A stretch of DNA of 64,000 nt from Scatosoma sp045632265 (GTDB lineage Bacteria > Bacillota > Clostridia > Christensenellales > Borkfalkiaceae): contig JAZQWG010000025.1 of NCBI GenBank assembly GCA_045632265.1, forward strand, positions 1 to 64,000, in the 5' to 3' direction. The stretch's first letter is position 1. Each line of letters begins with the position of its first letter. Position numbers and translations under genes: made by a program. This document shows, one piece after another, positions 59,543 to 64,000 of the stretch. The notes beneath the pieces were generated by a model that had not been told where the DNA came from, searched no databases, and saw only the letters and a list, made by a program, of their open reading frames with translations.

Positions 59543-60283
59543 ATGCAAATGAAAGAAGTTTTACGATTTGAAAACGTTTCTATGCACTACCACAGCAAAC
59601 AAGGGGAAACGAAGGCGGCGGAAAACCTTTCCTTTTTAGTAATGGAAGGCGAATTCGTCGCCATCATCGGCCCGTCTGGTTGCGGGAAAACCACCCTTTT
59701 GTCTTTGGCGGCGGGGCTTTTAGCCCCCACCCAAGGCAAAGTGATTTCAAACGATTGCTCGTTTGGGTACATGTTGCAAAGGGACGAATTATTCCCTTGG
59801 CGCACGATTGAAAAGAATATCTTTTTGCCCTTGGAAATCAAGCGCACCAACACCGAAAATCATCGGCAAAACGCCTTGGCACTTGCGGAAAAATACGGGC
59901 TTGAAAAGTTTTTGAAAAACTATCCTTCCGCACTTTCGGGTGGCATGCGACAACGAGCCGCGCTTATCCGCACTCTTGCCGTCAACCCCGATATTTTACT
60001 CTTGGATGAACCTTTTTCGGCCTTGGATTATCAATCCCGATTGTCCGTTTGCGACGACGTTTACAAGATTATCCGCAGCGAAAAAAAGACGGCTCTTTTA
60101 ATCACGCACGACATTAGCGAAGCAATTTCCGTCGCCGATAGAGTGCTTGTACTCTCCCGCCGCCCCGCCACCGTCGTTGCAAGCCACGTGCTTGACTTCC
60201 CCGAAAACGAGCCGTTGAAAAGACGGGAAAATAAGAATTTCGCCAAGTGGTTTGAAATACTTTGGAAGGAGTTAAACGCATGA
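59543..60283 (+). CDS. ABC transporter ATP-binding protein, SsuB/TauB/ThiZ type
   Basis: 246 aa ATPase. Walker A GPSGCGKTTLL (about 48-58), Q-loop in YMLQRDELFPWRTIEKNI, signature LSGGMRQRAALIRTL, Walker B ILLLDEPFSALD and H-loop LLITHDISEAISVADRV. The PWRT after the Q-loop is typical of the nitrate/sulfonate/taurine group. The stop overlaps the permease start as ATGA. Confidence 0.95.
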   Translation: MQMKEVLRFENVSMHYHSKQGETKAAENLSFLVMEGEFVAIIGPSGCGKTTLLSLAAGLLAPTQGKVISNDCSFGYMLQRDELFPWRTIEKNIFLPLEIKRTNTENHRQNALALAEKYGLEKFLKNYPSALSGGMRQRAALIRTLAVNPDILLLDEPFSALDYQSRLSVCDDVYKIIRSEKKTALLITHDISEAISVADRVLVLSRRPATVVASHVLDFPENEPLKRRENKNFAKWFEILWKELNA

Positions 60284-61092
60284 AAAATAAGCCGATATAC
60301 TCGAAAGAACATTTGCAATATTTGCGTGGCATACGCAAAAGGAGCGTACTTATCAATATCGCTCGGCTTGCCTTGCTTTTCGGTCTGCTTTGTATTTGGG
60401 AATTAGCGGCTCGGCTGGGCTGGGTAAACCCCTTTATCACAAGTTCCCCTTCTCGTATTGCAAAAACTATTTATAATCTTTATCAAAACGGAACGCTTTT
60501 CTATCACGTTGGCACAACACTTTGGGAAACGCTTGTCGGGTTTGCGCTGTCCGTTGTGCTTGGTTATTCGATTGCGCTTTTGCTTTGGTGGAGCGAAGCT
60601 TTTAGGCGAATTTCCGAGCCCTATCTCGTCGTCTTAAACGCCCTTCCTAAAATTGCGCTTGGTCCGCTTATCATCATTTGGTTTGGCACGGGCAGCAAGG
60701 CCATTGTCGTCATGACGATTTTGATAGGACTTATCGTTGCCATACTCAATATGTTAAATGGGTTTATGGAAACGGAAGCGGGGAAATTGCTTCTGCTCAA
60801 ATCGATGGGCGCAAGCAAGTGGCAAATGCTGACAAAGCTGGTTATCCCGTCCTCTATGCCAAGTTTTATATCCATGCTGAAAATCAACGTAGGTATGGCG
60901 TGGATAGGCTCGATTATGGGCGAATATATCGTTTCCAAAGCAGGGATAGGTTATCTTATCGTGTACGGCGGGCAAGTGTTCAAACTTGACCTTGTCATGA
61001 GCGCCGTCGTTATCCTTTGTCTTCTCGCCGCCGCCATGTACGCCATTGTGGCAACGATTGAAAAACTCGTCATCAAAAACGGGAATAAATGA
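60280..61092 (+). CDS. ABC transporter permease, SsuC/TauC/ThiX type
   Basis: 270 aa from the ATG at 60280, chosen because GGAAGGAG lies 8-9 nt upstream and the ATGA overlap with the ATPase stop results; an earlier in-frame GTG/ATG-type start at 60262 lacks a site. Five to six helices, with WELAARLGWVNPFITSSPSRI near the start and LLLKSMGASKWQMLTKLVIP as the EAA-type loop. Completes the importer with the two upstream genes. Confidence 0.93.
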   Translation: MKNKPIYSKEHLQYLRGIRKRSVLINIARLALLFGLLCIWELAARLGWVNPFITSSPSRIAKTIYNLYQNGTLFYHVGTTLWETLVGFALSVVLGYSIALLLWWSEAFRRISEPYLVVLNALPKIALGPLIIIWFGTGSKAIVVMTILIGLIVAILNMLNGFMETEAGKLLLLKSMGASKWQMLTKLVIPSSMPSFISMLKINVGMAWIGSIMGEYIVSKAGIGYLIVYGGQVFKLDLVMSAVVILCLLAAAMYAIVATIEKLVIKNGNK

Positions 61093-61093
61093 T

Positions 61094-61121
61094 AAAACAG
61101 CGGAGTTATTTCCGCTGTTTT
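61094..61121. terminator. Bidirectional terminator between convergent transporter operons
   Basis: 11-bp stem AAAACAGCGGA / TCCGCTGTTTT with 6-nt loop, A-tract on one side and T5 on the other; 1 nt after the rightward permease stop and 3 nt before the leftward malG-like stop. Confidence 0.92.
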
Positions 61122-61123
61122 TC

Positions 61124-61984
61124 TTATCCTTTTACCGCACCGCTCGTCACCCCTTCGACGTAGTAGCGTTGCATACTCATAAATAGCGCAACGATAATTC
61201 CACCCACCACGAACGCACCTGCGCAAAAAATAGTGAAATTGTCGTTGAAGCTGTTTTTCTCGGCGTTTATCATTTTATAAAGCCCAAGCGAAACGGTGTA
61301 TAAGTTTCTATCGCTGATAATCGTATTGACGAAGATGAAATCGCACCACGGCGCAATAAAGGACGTAAGCACCGTATATACGATAATCGGTTTTGCAAGG
61401 GGCAAAATGATTTTCCAAAAGACGACAAGTTGGCTTGCCCCGTCTAAAATCGCCGCTTCTTCCATAGCTTTTGGCACGGTGTCGAAAAAGCCTTTACAAA
61501 TATAATAGGACAACGCCGCACTGCCCGAATACACCAAGATAAGCGCAAGAAGCGAGTTGGTTAGCCCCATCGCTTTTAGAATAAAGTACACGGCAATCAT
61601 GCTCATAAACCCAGGAAACATACCAAGCACCAAAAGCACGTTCATAATCGGTTTACGAAGACGAAAGCGCATACGGGACAGCGCATAACTCACCATCAAA
61701 ATAAAGAGCGTAGAAAGCGCACACGAGCAAACCGCCACAAGCACCGTATTACCCAGCCACCTTACAAACATCGTATCGCTAAAAAGACGAGTGAAATTGC
61801 CAAAACTCAAACGAAGATTGCTTGGAAAAAGCGAGTTGATTATCCCCGTTGACGGCGTTGTACGAAAGGCGGTGTACACCAAAAATGCAATCGGCAGCAC
61901 CCAAAGCACGCCAAGCGTTGCAAGCAAAAAATAGGTGATGCCATTGCCTAAACCCTTTCTAAATTTTGAAAAACAGCCACTCAT
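61124..61984 (-). CDS. Maltose-type ABC transporter permease MalG-like
   Basis: 286 aa, six predicted helices. EAA loop EEAAILDGASQLVVFWKIILP and the MalG-like C-terminus MQRYYVEGVTSGAVKG. It starts in an ATGA overlap with the malF-like gene. Belongs to the maltose/maltodextrin/trehalose importer group (CUT1), a different subfamily from the LplBC transporters of loci A and B. Confidence 0.92.
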   Translation of the reverse strand: MSGCFSKFRKGLGNGITYFLLATLGVLWVLPIAFLVYTAFRTTPSTGIINSLFPSNLRLSFGNFTRLFSDTMFVRWLGNTVLVAVCSCALSTLFILMVSYALSRMRFRLRKPIMNVLLVLGMFPGFMSMIAVYFILKAMGLTNSLLALILVYSGSAALSYYICKGFFDTVPKAMEEAAILDGASQLVVFWKIILPLAKPIIVYTVLTSFIAPWCDFIFVNTIISDRNLYTVSLGLYKMINAEKNSFNDNFTIFCAGAFVVGGIIVALFMSMQRYYVEGVTSGAVKG

Positions 61985-63387
61985 TGAAAGGTATCTTCCC
62001 CCTTTGCCGACGACGTGCGATTGTACGTGATAAGCGCCATCGTCGCGCTGATAATAAAGATGACAATCCCTATCACCGAAGCTACGTTATATTTGGGATT
62101 TTGGTCGGTAGTCAGTCGGTATAACCACGTGACGAGCAAATCGGTGGACTGTGCTTGCGTGCCCCCGCCGTAGTACAAGTTATCTACCGGTCCGCCGCCC
62201 GTCAACAGCCATATCACGTTGAAATTGTTGATATTGCCCACGAATTGCGTGATTAAATAGGGCGTGGTGATTTGCAGCATATACGGCATCGTCACGTTGA
62301 AAAATATTCGCACGGGTGATGCGCCGTCTATTTTCGCCGCCTCAAAATAGTCTGTGGGAATATTCATTAAAATCCCCGAACTCATGAGTATCGTATAAGG
62401 CACGCCTATCCAAACGTTGACAAGGATAATCATTATCCTTGGGATAAGCGCAAAATTGCCTTGGTCGGCAAGCCATAGGATATTTGTGCCGAGCACTTTA
62501 TTGAGTATCCCGTCACCATCGAGAATTTTTTGCATAAGCAAGAGTGTGACGAACTGCGGGACGGCGATTGCCACCACGAAAAGAGTACGCCAAAGGGCTT
62601 TTAGGCGTATCCCTTTTTTTTGTATCATCAGCGCAATGATTACACCTAAAAAATAGTTGCTAAACGTGGCGAAAAACGCCCAAACGAACGTCCAAAGCAG
62701 CACCCGCAAAAACACTAGCGCAAACCCAGACGTACCGCCCGACAAGGAAAAGAGCGTTTTGAAGTTGCTAAACCCCACCCAGTCGAACAGTTTGCCTGGT
62801 GGCATGTGCGCGTAGTCGTAATTTGTAAAGGCGATGAGCACCATGAAAATAAGTGGCATTACCGTAAAAACGAGCAACCCCGCAAAGGGCAAGGACAATA
62901 GTGGCACATACAATTTTTCGTTGACGAGCGCATGAAAATCGTCTTTGAGTTTATATATCTTTTCGCCCTTTTCAATCTTTCTATCGTTTTCGTAGCTACC
63001 CCTTACGTTGGCAGACCAAATAACAAGATAGAAAATGACCAAAACGATGGAAACAACGCCGTATAATAAAATTAAAAAGCTGTTGTCCCCTTTCACTTTT
63101 TCAAAGATTTGAAGCTGTTCGTTCCAAACTTCGCCCGAAATTTTGCTGCCCAAATTCCCCGAAAAAAGGTGAGCGATATATTTACCGCCAAAGAAAATCA
63201 TAAACAGCAAAAACGCCGTTTGCGTTGCCATATACAAAAAGCCTTTTGCGATTTGACCACGGGCGATTTGACCAAACCCCGATATAAAAAAGGAAAGGCG
63301 CGTAAGGTACGTCCCCCGCTTAAACGCCGAAATTAAATCCCGAAGCATGGACGGTTTTTTCCGCTTTTTTATCTTTGCATTTTCCAT
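61981..63387 (-). CDS. Maltose-type ABC transporter permease MalF-like
   Basis: 468 aa. N-terminal part (about 1-160) with extra helices and a soluble stretch, as in long MalF proteins; core with PLIFMVLIAFTNYDYAHMPP, LFDWVGFSNFKTLFSLSGG, and EAA loop EAAKIDGASPVRIFFNVTMP. Ends QTSSAKGEDTFQ-like polar tail after VIGIVIFIISATMALITYNR. It starts about 25 nt after the malE-like gene and overlaps malG-like by 4 nt. Confidence 0.92.
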   Translation of the reverse strand: MENAKIKKRKKPSMLRDLISAFKRGTYLTRLSFFISGFGQIARGQIAKGFLYMATQTAFLLFMIFFGGKYIAHLFSGNLGSKISGEVWNEQLQIFEKVKGDNSFLILLYGVVSIVLVIFYLVIWSANVRGSYENDRKIEKGEKIYKLKDDFHALVNEKLYVPLLSLPFAGLLVFTVMPLIFMVLIAFTNYDYAHMPPGKLFDWVGFSNFKTLFSLSGGTSGFALVFLRVLLWTFVWAFFATFSNYFLGVIIALMIQKKGIRLKALWRTLFVVAIAVPQFVTLLLMQKILDGDGILNKVLGTNILWLADQGNFALIPRIMIILVNVWIGVPYTILMSSGILMNIPTDYFEAAKIDGASPVRIFFNVTMPYMLQITTPYLITQFVGNINNFNVIWLLTGGGPVDNLYYGGGTQAQSTDLLVTWLYRLTTDQNPKYNVASVIGIVIFIISATMALITYNRTSSAKGEDTFQ

Positions 63388-63413
63388 ACGCTAACCTTTC
63401 CTTTACGATTGCT

Positions 63414-64000
63414 TTATTGTCCTTTTACGATTGTGCTTTCAATAGCATCAACGCACGCTTTCAACTGCGCCGCCAAATCGAAATTGCCGCTTTGCGCGCC
63501 CGTCACCATTGCCGAGCCAAGCCCTTCCATCGGCACCCAAAGAGTGGAAGGCACGCCCTTTTGCGTTTTGCTGTAAGCAAGCTGCGAAGTGATCGCCTTG
63601 GCACATACGTCCGCTTGCACTCTTTCTTCCGCTCTTGCATCTTCGTTCGTAGGCACGAAACCACGCGTTTCAAAGTGCTTGATTTGGTTTTCTTTATTCG
63701 TGTAGAATTCCGCAAAATCCATAGCGTCCGTCTTATTCTTCGAATAGTTATTTACGCCCATAAGTTTATAGCCCGCAAAGGAAACGAGTTGCACTTGTTC
63801 TTCCCCGCTTTCGCCTTTATTGAGCGTGTACGTGGGCAATTTCGCAGCCGCAAAGTTGTCGCCTAAATAGCTTTGTATCGTCGTCTTATTCCAAATCCCC
63901 GATACAGCCGCAATAATCGAGCCGTCGTTAAAGCCTGCCGTAATCTTGGAATCATCCGCATCCGCTTTTACGCGTGTGTCTTGCACCAAGTTCCACATCG
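63414..64000 (-). CDS. Maltose-type substrate-binding protein MalE-like, 5' end outside window
   Basis: The frame is open to the right edge, so only the C-terminal ~195 residues are visible. Features: GFNDGSIIAAVSGIWNKTTI (near the ligand cleft), PTYTLNKGESGEEQVQLVSF, KLMGVNNYSKNKTDAMDFAEF, FVPTNEDA and LWVPMEGLGSAMVTG, all matching the C-lobe of MalE-type proteins. The signal/lipobox is not in the window. With the two permeases downstream it forms a malEFG operon; no ATPase is included. Confidence 0.88.
   Translation of the reverse strand, partial: MWNLVQDTRVKADADDSKITAGFNDGSIIAAVSGIWNKTTIQSYLGDNFAAAKLPTYTLNKGESGEEQVQLVSFAGYKLMGVNNYSKNKTDAMDFAEFYTNKENQIKHFETRGFVPTNEDARAEERVQADVCAKAITSQLAYSKTQKGVPSTLWVPMEGLGSAMVTGAQSGNFDLAAQLKACVDAIESTIVKGQ

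Noticed and set aside
1..64000. tRNA, rRNA, prophage, transposase or integrase genes
   Set aside because: None recognised on either strand; the large surface loci look like resident chromosomal genes.

Overview
The window looks like part of a chromosome from a low-to-mid GC, anaerobic, carbohydrate-foraging Firmicute, probably an uncultured gut Clostridia lineage. The evidence is lipoprotein substrate-binding proteins with Gram-positive type lipoboxes, LplB/LplC-type sugar ABC permeases paired with AraC regulators, very large modular surface proteins (LamG, F5/8C, BIG2, FIVAR, X2), Shine-Dalgarno sites of the AGGAGG type and sigma-A promoters of the TTGACA-17-TATAAT type. A Christensenellales/Borkfalkiaceae-like assignment is only a guess; no rRNA or marker tree is available here.

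Layout. 1-2.6 kb (+): the end of a polyamine ABC importer operon (potB partial, potC, potD). 2.7-22.9 kb (-): locus A, a putative ~20-kb operon read leftward from a good promoter at about 22.98 kb. Its order is GH78-like alpha-L-rhamnosidase, AraC regulator, LplB, LplC, solute-binding lipoprotein, a giant LamG/Cys-repeat/BIG2 wall protein, a PKD-F5/8C-six-hairpin lipoprotein, GH65 phosphorylase, a small LamG surface protein, beta-phosphoglucomutase, PfkB sugar kinase, metallo-beta-lactamase-fold hydrolase and L-rhamnose mutarotase. 23.5-43.7 kb (-): locus B, a paralogous block with the same core order (AraC, LplB, LplC, binding protein, LamG/BIG2 wall protein, PKD-F5/8C-six-hairpin lipoprotein), preceded by a Gfo/Idh/MocA oxidoreductase and followed by three more giant secreted or wall proteins. 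44-48.7 kb (-): two stand-alone TIM-barrel hydrolase paralogues (one lipoprotein, one cytosolic) flanking a CPBP intramembrane protease. 48.8-53.7 kb (-): the str operon rpsL-rpsG-fusA-tuf. 53.8-58.4 kb (-): valS followed by a glycosidase-like gene. 58.4-61.1 kb (+): an SsuABC/ThiXYZ-type ABC importer, divergent from valS. 61.1-64 kb (-): a MalEFG-type importer, with malE running off the window.

How it works together (inference). Surface-anchored lectin-like proteins and lipoprotein hydrolases bind and trim a rhamnose- and glucose-containing glycan. LplBC plus lipoproteins import oligosaccharides, using an ATPase encoded elsewhere. Cytosolic GH78, GH65, beta-PGM, a sugar kinase and RhaM then process the products. 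The most interesting signal is a shared C-terminal tail on five surface proteins: Gly-Cys, a hydrophobic helix, then Lys/Arg. It is not LPXTG. It resembles Cys-containing sorting tails (MYXO-CTERM class) that are thought to be cut by CPBP-family intramembrane proteases, and a CPBP protease gene lies in the same window.
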